Assembly: GCA_024277835.1 (NCBI GenBank)
Contig: JAJRUK010000098.1
Coordinates: forward strand, 1-11,259
Reading direction: 5' to 3'
DNA length: 11,259 nucleotides
DNA from: Planctomycetota bacterium
GTDB taxonomy: Bacteria; Planctomycetota; Phycisphaerae; UBA1845
Under the pieces are notes generated by a model. The model saw only the letters and a list, made by a program, of their open reading frames with translations. It did not search any database and was not told the origin of the DNA. Position numbers and translations under genes: made by a program. Below, one piece after another: positions 1 to 6,567 of the stretch; position 1 is the stretch's first letter, and every line of letters starts with the position of its first letter.

Positions 1-133
1 CCCGGATGGGGCGGAACATTTTGGTCACCGACTGTGTTTGAAGAAACGTGTCGCCCCATTGGGGCTTTGTTCCGGGGCGTTCGTTTGTTCCCCCCCGGCT
101 CGCGCCGGGGGCTGTTGAATGCGTTTCGCCCCT
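1..133. other. GC-rich hairpin-forming intergenic region
   Basis: No credible gene is seen here. The stretch holds several inverted repeats. GCCCC (53-57) pairs with GGGGC (61-65) across ATT and is followed by TTTGTT. The same C-rich arm can instead pair with ATGGGGCG at 6-13, through CGCCCCAT at 52-59. A further perfect hairpin has arms CCCCCGGC (92-99) and GCCGGGGG (104-111) around a TCGC loop. The first hairpin could be the terminator of a gene lying to the left of the window. The rest resembles an interspersed GC-rich intergenic repeat, but copy number cannot be judged from one window. Confidence 0.4.
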
Positions 134-256
134 TAGCAGCCTGTTGAAAAACGAAGTTTTTCTATGTGGCACCGGTTTGCAACCGGTGCTAGACCCTGCA
201 ACAGAAGATATCGCACCGGTTACAAACCGGTGCCACACTATTTCAACAGTCTGTTA
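134..256. repeat. Nested palindromic (MITE/REP-like) element
   Basis: The element is 123 bp with several levels of symmetry. The outer arms, 134-149 and 241-256, are inverted repeats matching at 14 of 16 positions; their core is CTGTTGAAA / TTTCAACAG. Inside the left arm is a small perfect hairpin, GAAAAAC-GAA-GTTTTTC (146-162). Two inner units, 169-189 and 213-233, are each palindromes with 9-bp stems GCACCGGTT/AACCGGTGC and 3-nt loops. The extended units (166-189 and 213-236) are inverted copies of each other at 23 of 24 positions. The whole can fold into a long cruciform-like hairpin. No coding potential is evident. A non-autonomous mobile element or REP-type repeat is the likely class; this is inferred from structure alone. 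Confidence 0.75.
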
Positions 257-271
257 GAGGAGCTGGCGTTC

Positions 272-361
272 CGTTACTCGAAAGCACAACGTTTTCCGAA
301 AGTGCATCGTTACTCAAAAACGCATAGCTACGCGAAAGTGCGCCGTTGCTCGAAAAGGTGC
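272..361. repeat. Five degenerate 18-bp tandem repeats
   Basis: Five contiguous 18-bp units start at 272, 290, 308, 326 and 344, with consensus CGTTACTCGAAAGTGCAT. Units 1-3 match the consensus at 15 of 18 positions, unit 4 at 13 and unit 5 at about 11. G2, T4, C8 and the AAA at positions 10-12 are the same in all five. The array begins 16 bp after the palindromic element and its last unit overlaps a possible -35 box for ispE. Read in one open frame the units would give a six-residue repeat of the type R-Y-S-K-x-H, but that frame has no convincing start or ribosome binding site. A cis-acting array or a decayed minisatellite are both possible. Confidence 0.75.
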
Positions 362-375
362 TGACTGGGTATAAC
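346..375 (+). promoter_or_regulatory. Possible sigma70-type promoter for ispE-spoVG
   Basis: TTGCTC (346-351) and TATAAC (370-375) are separated by 18 bp, a fair -35/-10 pair. It would start transcription near 382, giving a leader of about 90 nt before the proposed GTG start. The -35 box lies within the fifth 18-bp tandem unit. Motif matching alone supports this. Confidence 0.3.
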
Positions 376-457
376 TGGGGGCTTGTCTGCCAATGTTCAA
401 ATGTCGAGAAACACGGACCGACAATCTGCCCGTGGTGTCCGCAGAATTACGTGTGTC

Positions 458-461
458 GGAG
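458..461 (+). promoter_or_regulatory. Shine-Dalgarno site for ispE
   Basis: GGAG lies 10 nt before GTG 472. This is the best ribosome binding site upstream of the conserved IspE N-terminus and is the reason for choosing GTG 472 over GTG 451 or the TTG at 346. Confidence 0.45.
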
Positions 462-471
462 CACTAGCAGC

Positions 472-1431
472 GTGACAGGCGAGAGAAACTCAACCGATGA
501 CCCACAAGCCCCCCCGACGCGCCGCCTCCGCGCGAACGCGCCAGCGAAAGTAAACCTGACGCTCGATATTCTCGCACGTCGTGATGACGGGTTTCACGAA
601 TTGCGGTCCCTTGTGATGGGCGTGGGACTCTTCGATACAATCACTTGCTCGCTCGCGCCGGCGGGCTCGTTCACCATCAGATGCAACGACCCACAGCTCG
701 CCACGGCAGAAAACCTCGCAATGCGTGCAGCGAAAGCACTCGCAGCAATCCTTCCCGACAACCCCGACAACCCCGACAACCCCAAGTGCCCCGGCCTCGC
801 CATCGAGCTTATGAAGCGCATCCCCCCCGGCGGCGGACTTGGTGGAGGCAGTAGCGATGCGGCCACAGTGCTGCGCCTTTTCAACCAACTCTTGGGGAAA
901 GTTGTTTCACAGGAGGCGCTTGCGAATGTTGGAGCGGAGATCGGATCGGACGTGCCGGTATTTTTCGGGTTGCCCTGTGCGATCATGACCGGACGCGGTG
1001 AAATCGTCGAACCGGTCGAGCTTCGGTGGCGTGGGTCGGTGCTTCTGATCCTACCGGGCCTGCATATCGCGACGGGCGAGGTGTACGCAGCACGACTCGC
1101 GTCGGATTCAGCGGAAACGGGCGTTGGGCATGATCAAGCCATCCTCAGAGCCGAAAATGCGGCAGAAATCAGCGAAAACTTGACGAATGAACTGGAACCG
1201 GCAGTATTTCGTGTGTCGCCCGCCCTTGGGGAACTGGTAGAGAGCCTTAAGATCGACGGGCATGGCGACATTCGGGTTAGTGGGTCGGGCTCTACTTTGT
1301 TTGGACTATATGACGACCCCAAGAAGGCGGGCCACGCGGCGAAGACGATCGCGGAGCGGTTTTCCAACGTAAAGACATCCGTTGTGACCGCGCCTGTGGG
1401 GATGAACCCTTTTGTGAGCGAGGACGAGTGA
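472..1431 (+). CDS. ispE: 4-diphosphocytidyl-2-C-methyl-D-erythritol kinase IspE
   Basis: IspE phosphorylates the 2-hydroxyl of CDP-ME with ATP in the cytosolic non-mevalonate (MEP) isoprenoid pathway. With the GTG start the protein has 319 residues, close to the family's usual length. It shows the GHMP-kinase layout: N-terminal APAKVNLTL with the conserved Lys near residue 26, DGFHELRSL, the glycine-rich ATP loop PPGGGLGGGSSDAAT (about 118-132), GSDVPVFF with the likely catalytic Asp near 160, and the C-terminal SGSGSTLFGL motif near 270. The start is a judgement: the frame stays open upstream to 346, but that segment has no family similarity and runs into the tandem repeats. Codons 754-780 are three copies of a 9-bp repeat coding Pro-Asp-Asn, in a variable loop before the ATP motif. 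The stop codon directly abuts the next ATG, so the two genes are almost certainly co-transcribed and translationally coupled. Confidence 0.93.
   Translation: MTGERNSTDDPQAPPTRRLRANAPAKVNLTLDILARRDDGFHELRSLVMGVGLFDTITCSLAPAGSFTIRCNDPQLATAENLAMRAAKALAAILPDNPDNPDNPKCPGLAIELMKRIPPGGGLGGGSSDAATVLRLFNQLLGKVVSQEALANVGAEIGSDVPVFFGLPCAIMTGRGEIVEPVELRWRGSVLLILPGLHIATGEVYAARLASDSAETGVGHDQAILRAENAAEISENLTNELEPAVFRVSPALGELVESLKIDGHGDIRVSGSGSTLFGLYDDPKKAGHAAKTIAERFSNVKTSVVTAPVGMNPFVSEDE
754..780 (+). repeat. In-frame 9-bp tandem repeat (Pro-Asp-Asn x3)
   Basis: Three identical copies of CCCGACAAC lie at 754-762, 763-771 and 772-780, inside ispE and in frame. The translation reads PDNPDNPDNP just ahead of the glycine-rich ATP loop. 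Perfect copies in a surface loop suggest recent slippage, with length changes tolerated by the enzyme. Confidence 0.85.
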
Positions 1432-2412
1432 ATGGAAATCTCTGACATACGTGTAAAACTCATCCATCAATCGAAAGAAAGGCTGCGGGCGGTCTGCAGC
1501 GTGACGTTCGATGATGCGTTCGTGGTCCGTGACGTGAAAGTCGTCGACGGAACGAGCGGAACTTTTGTCGCGATGCCGTCGCGAAAACTAAGCGGACACT
1601 GCCCCAAGTGTCGCCACAAAAATCAGATTCGAGCGCGATTCTGCAACGAGTGCGGCGGGAAACTTCCGCCGCCCCGTCCGCCAGAGGACACGAACGGTCG
1701 ATCTCGATATCACCGTGACATCGCCCACCCGATCAACACCGAGTTTCGGGAGATGATTCAGGCAAAGGTGCTCGAAGCGTTCCAGCAGGAATTGGCAGCG
1801 AACCCGGAGGCCCCTGAAGGTGAACCGGAGCGGAACGACCGATCAGACCACGACGAACCTGTCGAAAAGCCCCGCCGTGAAGAACCAGTCGTAGCTGACC
1901 GGATGGAAGAACCGGCGTTTGAAGAAAGCGAAGAGAATTTCAACAAAGCAGAACCGGTTGGGGAAAAAAGCGAATACGACTCACTCATCGCCGGACTAAA
2001 CCCGGGTGGACCGCCTCGACCGCGGAATACGGGGCGCAACGAGCGACCTGCCCCGAGTGGCGACCGCGATCGCGGGTCGTCTGAGCGAAACAACAATGGT
2101 CGCGAGCGCGGCTCTCGCGGAGGACGCCGCGGACGCTCGGAGAATCGCGAAGAGCGACCTGCCGAGAAGGTCGAAAAGAAGGCGACACCTCCGCCGCCAG
2201 CACCACGTCCGGTCGAACGCGCCCCGGAGAAGACAGTGGCTGCGGTGACGGATGATTGCGAGGATACACAGTTCGGCGCAGAGATCTTGATCGAAACCAA
2301 GACGCCCAAGAAAGTGATCCCCGCGAGCAAGCCAAAACCGGTTCAAGAAGTTGTCGAGTCAGCCAAGGTGGACGATGACGACGACGGCGGATTCGGCGCG
2401 GGGTTGATCTAG
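1432..2412 (+). CDS. spoVG: SpoVG-family protein with zinc-ribbon insertion and RG-rich tail
   Basis: The 326-residue protein starts with a classic SpoVG sequence: MEISDIRVKL, then VTFDDAFVVRDVKVVDG and FVAMPSRK (46-52). The second half of the fold, RDIAHPINTEFREMI, resumes at 95-109. Between them lies a four-cysteine zinc ribbon, C57-x2-C60-x10-C71-x2-C74, followed by a proline-rich stretch. SpoVG proteins are small, about 85-100 residues, and bind nucleic acid; in Firmicutes they influence septation and gene expression. From about residue 125 the protein is low-complexity: a Glu/Asp-rich part, an Arg/Gly/Asn-rich part (about 185-245), a Pro/Lys part, and an acidic end DDDDDGGFGAGLI. The tail is predicted disordered from composition. 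The ATG follows the ispE stop with no gap, so it is probably coupled to ispE; spoVG and ispE are also near neighbours in Bacillus. Family assignment is firm; the RNA/DNA-binding role is inferred. Confidence 0.88.
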   Translation: MEISDIRVKLIHQSKERLRAVCSVTFDDAFVVRDVKVVDGTSGTFVAMPSRKLSGHCPKCRHKNQIRARFCNECGGKLPPPRPPEDTNGRSRYHRDIAHPINTEFREMIQAKVLEAFQQELAANPEAPEGEPERNDRSDHDEPVEKPRREEPVVADRMEEPAFEESEENFNKAEPVGEKSEYDSLIAGLNPGGPPRPRNTGRNERPAPSGDRDRGSSERNNNGRERGSRGGRRGRSENREERPAEKVEKKATPPPPAPRPVERAPEKTVAAVTDDCEDTQFGAEILIETKTPKKVIPASKPKPVQEVVESAKVDDDDDGGFGAGLI

Positions 2413-2450
2413 GCGACAACAGAGTCGCGACCGATCCAATCGATAACGAA

Positions 2451-2482
2451 AAAGCCCACCGGTGCAAGCACCGGTGGGCTTT
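2451..2482. terminator. Bidirectional rho-independent terminator
   Basis: A perfect 15-bp inverted repeat has arms AAAGCCCACCGGTGC (2451-2465) and GCACCGGTGGGCTTT (2468-2482) separated by AA; in practice this is a 14-bp stem with a CAAG loop. On the + strand it continues into TTTCTTTGTTG, ending the ispE-spoVG transcript. On the - strand it continues into TTTTTCG, ending the convergent DUF1573/thioredoxin gene. It lies between the two stop codons, as expected for a shared terminator. Confidence 0.9.
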
Positions 2483-2535
2483 CTTTGTTGTCTCAAACAG
2501 TCGCGATCAAACCAGCCGCGACCAATACGGGAAAG

Positions 2536-5500
2536 CTAGTTCCCTTTGATCATCGCATCGAGCTGCCCGGAGAGAAGCGATTCCATGTTCGCTTTCGCAC
2601 CGATCGTAACGTGCTTGATCATTCCAGCCTTATCAACCACGACCATCGTCGGGAAACTTGTGGCCTTGTAATCCTTGCCGACTTTGTTTCCGGCGTCGCG
2701 AGCGAGAGCAAGATTGGAACCCGCCTTCGCAAAGATGTCCTTGGTCTCGGCATCCGTGAAATCCTTACGCATCTTCTGAACAACGTTGACGAATCGCACA
2801 CCCTTGCTCTCATAGGCGGCGCGAACCTTCTCGACGTTGGGAACCTGGCGCTTGCAGTAACCACAGTTCGGTGCGACGAAGTTCAACACTGTTGCCTGGT
2901 ACTTGCCAAAGTCAGCACTTCCGACATTCGTACCATCAAGGGTCTTGATAGCAAAGGACGGAGCCTTTTTTCCAATCGTATCTAGCGCCGGACGGCGTCT
3001 TGTCTTGGGCTTTGAGGACGCGGTCATTGGGACGTCCTTGCCCGCGAGGATCATGTCGAGCTGCGATTTGAGCTTGGTCTCAAGGTCGCCAATGTTGCCG
3101 ACGTTGACCGCCTGGATCTTGCCCTTGGCGTCGATGACCGCCATCGTCGGGAAACCGCGAGCACCGAACTTGGGCCCCAAGGCGTTATTGGGATCACGAG
3201 CAAGCTCGCCGCCCCAACCAAGGTCTTTCATCTTCGCAACGCCTTCTTCGGTAGTGTACTCCTTACGCATCGTCTCCTGAACGTTCACAAAGCGAACGCC
3301 CTTTTTCTCGTAGTCCTTTCGAACCGTCTCGAGACGGGGAATCTGCTTCTTGCAGTAGCCACAGTTAATGGCGAAGAAGTTCATGACGGTTGCTTTTGCG
3401 GTGCCGAAAGTCTGATTGGAAACCTGCTTACCGCCAACGGTATCAACGTTGAACTTCGGAGCCATCTTTCCGACGACGCCGCCCTGTTGATTCGGAGCTT
3501 TCTTTCTGGCTGGGGGCTTTTGGGCAAACTGCGACGGAACAGGTTTGCCCGCTACGATCGCCGTAAGCTGTCCAGCGAGCCGCTTCTCAAGGTCGGCGAT
3601 GTTTCCGCGGTTGACCGCTTCGATTTTGCCGGTCTTTCCAAGTACGACCATCGTCGGGAAACCCGTCGCACCGAACTTCGGACCAAGGATATTCTTCGGA
3701 TCGCGTGCGAACTCGCCCGCCCATCCGAGATCCTTCATTTTCGCCAACGCTTCGTCCTGGGAATACTCTTTACGCATTGTCTCTTGAACATTGATAAAAC
3801 GAACGCCTTTGCTCGCAAAATCCTTGCGAACTTTTTCCAACCGCGGGATTTGCTTCTTGCAGAATCCGCAGTTAACCGCAAAGAAGTTCAGAACGGTTGC
3901 CGGTGAACTCCTGAGCGAGCCGTTGGAAACGTCTTTGCCATCAGTCGTCTTCAAAGAGAAGCTCGGGGCGGGCTTGCCCACCAAGCTGTTTGCATCAACG
4001 CGACCACCCTTGGATGGCGCTTTAGGTTTGGGCTTGGCAGCGAACTGCGTGGGGACAGACTTACCGGCGATGAGTGCGGTGAGCTGACCCTTCAAACGCG
4101 TTTCCAGGTCGCCAATGTTGCCGACGTTCTTCGCGGCGATTTTCCCCTTCTTGTCCAGAACGATCATCGTCGGGAAACCGCTTGCGCCAAAGCTGCGGCC
4201 AACCGAGTTGTTGTGGTTCAGCGCCAACTCGCCTCGGAAGCCCAAACTCTTGATGATATTGACGACGTCGTCTTTGCTGTATTCCTTCGATCCCATTTTC
4301 TGGCTGACGTTCACGAAGCGAACGCCCTTGCTGGCGAACTCGGCGCGAACTTTCTCAAGTCGCGGAATCTGCTTCTTGCAGTAGCCACAGTTGGGAGCGA
4401 AGAAGTTCAAGACCGTCACGTTGCCATTAACGGTCGCGTTGCTCAGCGGCTTATCCTCGATGGTCTTGAGGGTGAACTGCGGAGCAGGCGTACCGAGCAG
4501 GGAAGCTGCCTTCGGGCGAGCAGCGGCGGCAGCGCGAGGAGTGGCCGTCGTCCGAATCGGAACCTGAATTTCCGGCTTTTCCTTGTCGTCGAGCTTCAAC
4601 GTAATCATGCGGCCTTCAGGAGGAGGAACATATCCGGCGGGCATCTGAATCTCGACGGTGTACGCTTCGCCCACTTTGCGCTCACGAACGCTGACGGTGA
4701 CCGCCGGATCATTGACGGTCGCTGAGAGAAGCTTCGCCGGTGTCTTTCCGTAGTTGGTAAATCGAAGAACACGTGAGATCGGGCGGGCCCCGGCGGCCGA
4801 CGCGCTCTTCGATTTGTTAACGATCACGGAGTTCGGTTGAACCTCGAGACGCGGCGGAACGGTTCCGATCGCGCGAACAGAAAGCGTCTTCTGCTGATCA
4901 ACGTTGGTTTCCAGCAAGGCGGAATCATTCATGCGCCCCTCTTTGAAGGGCGGCTTGGCCGTCACGCGAAGTGCGTAACGCTTGCCCGCTTCTTTCTCGA
5001 TCAGCTCATAGCTGAAGCGTTCGGAACGACCCGGCTTCATCGTGAGCTTGAGCGGTTTGTCGGTGTTGTTGGTGATGGTCAACTCGCGCGTGCGCGGCTC
5101 CTGGTCGGTGATACGACCGAAGTTTGCAGAGGACGGCGAGATGTCAACATAACGCTTGACCTCACCTTTGAGACGAAGGCGAATCTTCGGTGTAACCGGA
5201 TCGTTCGACTCGATCGAAACGTTCTTCTGGAAATTGCCGCGAAGCTTCGCGCTGTTCATCGAAAAAGAAAACTCACCGGTCTCGCCAGGAGCAAGCTCCT
5301 TGGGGTACGGACCCGCGGTGGTGCAACCACACGACGGCTTGACCTTCGTGATCTTGAGAACAGCCTGACCGGCGTTCGTAATCTTGTACGTGTGGTTAAG
5401 CTTCGGGCCAACCCACACTGTACCAAAATCGTGCGTGTCGTTCTCGACCTTGATGATCGGGCGCGGTCCCTTGCCGACCTTCTTCGCCGAGACGGACGGA

Positions 5501-5649
5501 GCGACCTTTCCATCGGTCTGCGACCGCATGAGCTTCATCCGCGTCGCGCCCTTAACGTTGGCCTTCGACTTTGGCACTTCCGCCGACGCAAGACTGCCGG
5601 CGAATCCGACAGCGACCATCGCCGCCACGAGCATTCCAGTTCTCTTCAT
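2536..5649 (-). CDS. Exported DUF1573 protein with four tandem thioredoxin-like domains
   Basis: The 1037-residue protein starts with a Lys-Arg signal peptide and hydrophobic core ending LASA-E (about 1-23), so it should be exported. Next comes DUF1573 (about 62-166, with THDFGTVWVG and PSCGCT at 105-110) and two more Ig-like beta domains to about 368. Four TlpA/redoxin-type domains follow at about 382-532, 553-705, 724-872 and 888-1036. Each keeps the active-site pair in an NCG[YF]CK[KR]Q motif (Cys 421/424, 594/597, 763/766, 929/932) and a cis-Pro loop GFPTM or SFPTM, so all four look catalytically competent as thiol-disulfide oxidoreductases. Lys/Pro/Ala-rich linkers join them. Single-domain TlpA-like proteins of about 150-190 residues are the norm. 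The start ATG at 5649 is preferred over an upstream TTG at 5667 because GAGG stands 6 nt before it. The partners and the exact reaction (reductase, isomerase or resilience to oxidants) cannot be told from sequence. Confidence 0.9.
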   Translation of the reverse strand: MKRTGMLVAAMVAVGFAGSLASAEVPKSKANVKGATRMKLMRSQTDGKVAPSVSAKKVGKGPRPIIKVENDTHDFGTVWVGPKLNHTYKITNAGQAVLKITKVKPSCGCTTAGPYPKELAPGETGEFSFSMNSAKLRGNFQKNVSIESNDPVTPKIRLRLKGEVKRYVDISPSSANFGRITDQEPRTRELTITNNTDKPLKLTMKPGRSERFSYELIEKEAGKRYALRVTAKPPFKEGRMNDSALLETNVDQQKTLSVRAIGTVPPRLEVQPNSVIVNKSKSASAAGARPISRVLRFTNYGKTPAKLLSATVNDPAVTVSVRERKVGEAYTVEIQMPAGYVPPPEGRMITLKLDDKEKPEIQVPIRTTATPRAAAAARPKAASLLGTPAPQFTLKTIEDKPLSNATVNGNVTVLNFFAPNCGYCKKQIPRLEKVRAEFASKGVRFVNVSQKMGSKEYSKDDVVNIIKSLGFRGELALNHNNSVGRSFGASGFPTMIVLDKKGKIAAKNVGNIGDLETRLKGQLTALIAGKSVPTQFAAKPKPKAPSKGGRVDANSLVGKPAPSFSLKTTDGKDVSNGSLRSSPATVLNFFAVNCGFCKKQIPRLEKVRKDFASKGVRFINVQETMRKEYSQDEALAKMKDLGWAGEFARDPKNILGPKFGATGFPTMVVLGKTGKIEAVNRGNIADLEKRLAGQLTAIVAGKPVPSQFAQKPPARKKAPNQQGGVVGKMAPKFNVDTVGGKQVSNQTFGTAKATVMNFFAINCGYCKKQIPRLETVRKDYEKKGVRFVNVQETMRKEYTTEEGVAKMKDLGWGGELARDPNNALGPKFGARGFPTMAVIDAKGKIQAVNVGNIGDLETKLKSQLDMILAGKDVPMTASSKPKTRRRPALDTIGKKAPSFAIKTLDGTNVGSADFGKYQATVLNFVAPNCGYCKRQVPNVEKVRAAYESKGVRFVNVVQKMRKDFTDAETKDIFAKAGSNLALARDAGNKVGKDYKATSFPTMVVVDKAGMIKHVTIGAKANMESLLSGQLDAMIKGN
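2542..4506 (-). repeat. Four tandem copies of a thioredoxin-domain coding unit
   Basis: Four in-frame DNA units of about 450-500 bp encode the thioredoxin-like domains (roughly 4506-4054, 3993-3535, 3480-3034 and 2988-2542, reading with the gene). The spacing between successive CxxC motifs is 173, 169 and 166 residues. The stretch around the CxxC is especially similar at DNA level: on the + strand the shared core CTTCTTGCAGTAGCCACAGTT is found near 3346 and 4373, with variants near 2849 and 3853. Units 2 and 3 are the closest pair at protein level, sharing RKEY, KMKDLGW and LGPKFGA. The array arose by internal duplication. Confidence 0.85.
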
Positions 5650-5655
5650 CTCTTT

Positions 5656-5659
5656 CCTC
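5656..5659 (-). promoter_or_regulatory. Shine-Dalgarno site of the DUF1573/thioredoxin gene
   Basis: GAGG on the - strand stands 6 nt upstream of ATG 5649 and decides the start in favour of the MKRTGML signal peptide rather than the TTG six codons upstream. Confidence 0.7.
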
Positions 5660-5705
5660 ACAATCAAAAAGGTTCAGCCGGGAAACCGTTCGTGCCGGCA
5701 CAGCA

Positions 5706-5711
5706 AATATA
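5706..5711 (-). promoter_or_regulatory. Possible -10 box for the DUF1573/thioredoxin gene
   Basis: The - strand reads TATATT at 5711-5706, a good -10 match. It lacks a recognisable TTGACA-like -35 at 16-18 bp spacing. It would start transcription near 5699, about 50 nt before the ATG. A perfect 10-bp palindrome GTGCCGGCAC (5692-5701) would sit across the start point and could bind a regulator. Confidence 0.3.
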
Positions 5712-6043
5712 ACTTGATGCGTCGCGTCTTTGATCGATCGCCACGCAAACGAAATTAACCTTGACCCCACGAAAGCCGAAAGGGGGCGAGTCGATGCTCA
5801 GAAGCAGACCAACTCACTCTGTTGGTTATACTCCGTTTCGGATCGTAGTAGCAAGCACCATACGCGATGTTACCCCTGCGTTACCCCCTCATTGCGACGA
5901 CGAAAACGCCTCTCTCCACAGTCTCAACGCTGGAATCCGCCTGACGAAGGGGCCTCACCGAACCATGCGCCAGCAACGCGCATTCTTTGCGGACTTTCGA
6001 TCTGCCAGTTGCGTCACAAGGGCGCTTCAACGACGATACTTTC
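5712..6043. other. Intergenic region between divergent genes
   Basis: These 332 bases separate the - strand thioredoxin gene from pgpA. No coding region with family similarity, tRNA or strong hairpin is seen. TATACT at 5827-5832 could be a -10 box for pgpA with a leader of about 200 nt, but its -35 is poor. Short direct repeats GTTACCCC occur near 5870 and 5880. Reading frames here are open only by chance and have no good start. Confidence 0.4.
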
Positions 6044-6529
6044 ATGACAAAGCTCGCCGTACGCGACCGCGCTATCCTCCTTGTCGGCTCGTTTGGACCG
6101 CTTGGTTACATGCCCGCCTCGGGGACCGTCACCGTTGGAGTTCTCGGTATCCCGCTGTTCTGGCTAGCCCAGCAGTGGCCTGTGTGGGTTATTCCGGTCG
6201 CGAGCGTCTTCGTTTGCGCCTTCTCAGTCTGGATTCATCAAGTCGGCGACCGCATCCTCAACGAAAAAGACAGTCGAAAACTCGTATGGGACGAAATCGC
6301 CGGGTACATGATCGCGATCGCCTTTCTCCCGTTTACCTGGCAGATTGCAGTCATCGCGTTCCTTATCGAACGTTGCATCGATATCGCAAAAGTCCCCCCG
6401 GCGCGGGGCATCGAGCGAAATTGGCCCGGCGGATGGGGCGTGGTCGGCGATGATGTCGTGGCGGGGCTTTATACGTGCGGAATCATGCACGCGTTGATCC
6501 GCATCGTCCCTCAGTGGATGGGACTCTAG
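6044..6529 (+). CDS. pgpA: Phosphatidylglycerophosphatase A (PgpA)
   Basis: PgpA removes the phosphate from phosphatidylglycerol phosphate at the inner membrane, the last step to phosphatidylglycerol. From ATG 6044 the protein has 161 residues, the usual PgpA length. Family features include GYMPASGTVT (21-30, the G-x-x-P-x-x-x-GT signature), VWDEIAGYMIA (81-91, matching the usual DE-VG motif), DIAKVPPARGIER and PGGWGVVGDDVVAGLYT (128-144) with the paired Asp likely needed for metal binding. Hydrophobic stretches near 29-48, 49-66, 86-108 and 138-155 fit a membrane protein. The frame is open 19 codons upstream to a TTG at 5987, but that segment is polar and unrelated to the family. No strong ribosome binding site precedes ATG 6044; AAGGG at 6018 is too distant. 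No other phospholipid gene is adjacent. Confidence 0.87.
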   Translation: MTKLAVRDRAILLVGSFGPLGYMPASGTVTVGVLGIPLFWLAQQWPVWVIPVASVFVCAFSVWIHQVGDRILNEKDSRKLVWDEIAGYMIAIAFLPFTWQIAVIAFLIERCIDIAKVPPARGIERNWPGGWGVVGDDVVAGLYTCGIMHALIRIVPQWMGL

Positions 6530-6567
6530 CGCAACGAACAGTCAGCTTTAGCGGGCCTGTTCTTCCG

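Noticed and set aside
164..364. Small + strand frame with a six-residue repeat (RYSKxH type)
   Set aside because: Its ATG lies inside the palindromic element without a Shine-Dalgarno, and the repeat is explained at DNA level by the 18-bp array.
346..471. Upstream extension of IspE containing several cysteines (CQC, CPWC)
   Set aside because: The frame is open, but it begins with TTG inside the tandem repeats, has no ribosome binding site and matches nothing in IspE; GTG 472 with GGAG is better.
4837..5712. Long + strand open frame opposite the DUF1573 region
   Set aside because: It is antisense to a gene with strong domain evidence, has Arg/Leu-rich composition typical of a shadow frame and no family signature.
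5761..5832. TTGACC (5761) with TATACT (5827) as a promoter pair
   Set aside because: The spacing of about 60 bp is far too long for a single promoter.
5712..6043. Possible small RNA or tRNA in the spacer before pgpA
   Set aside because: No cloverleaf, T-loop sequence, SRP or 6S-like core was recognised.
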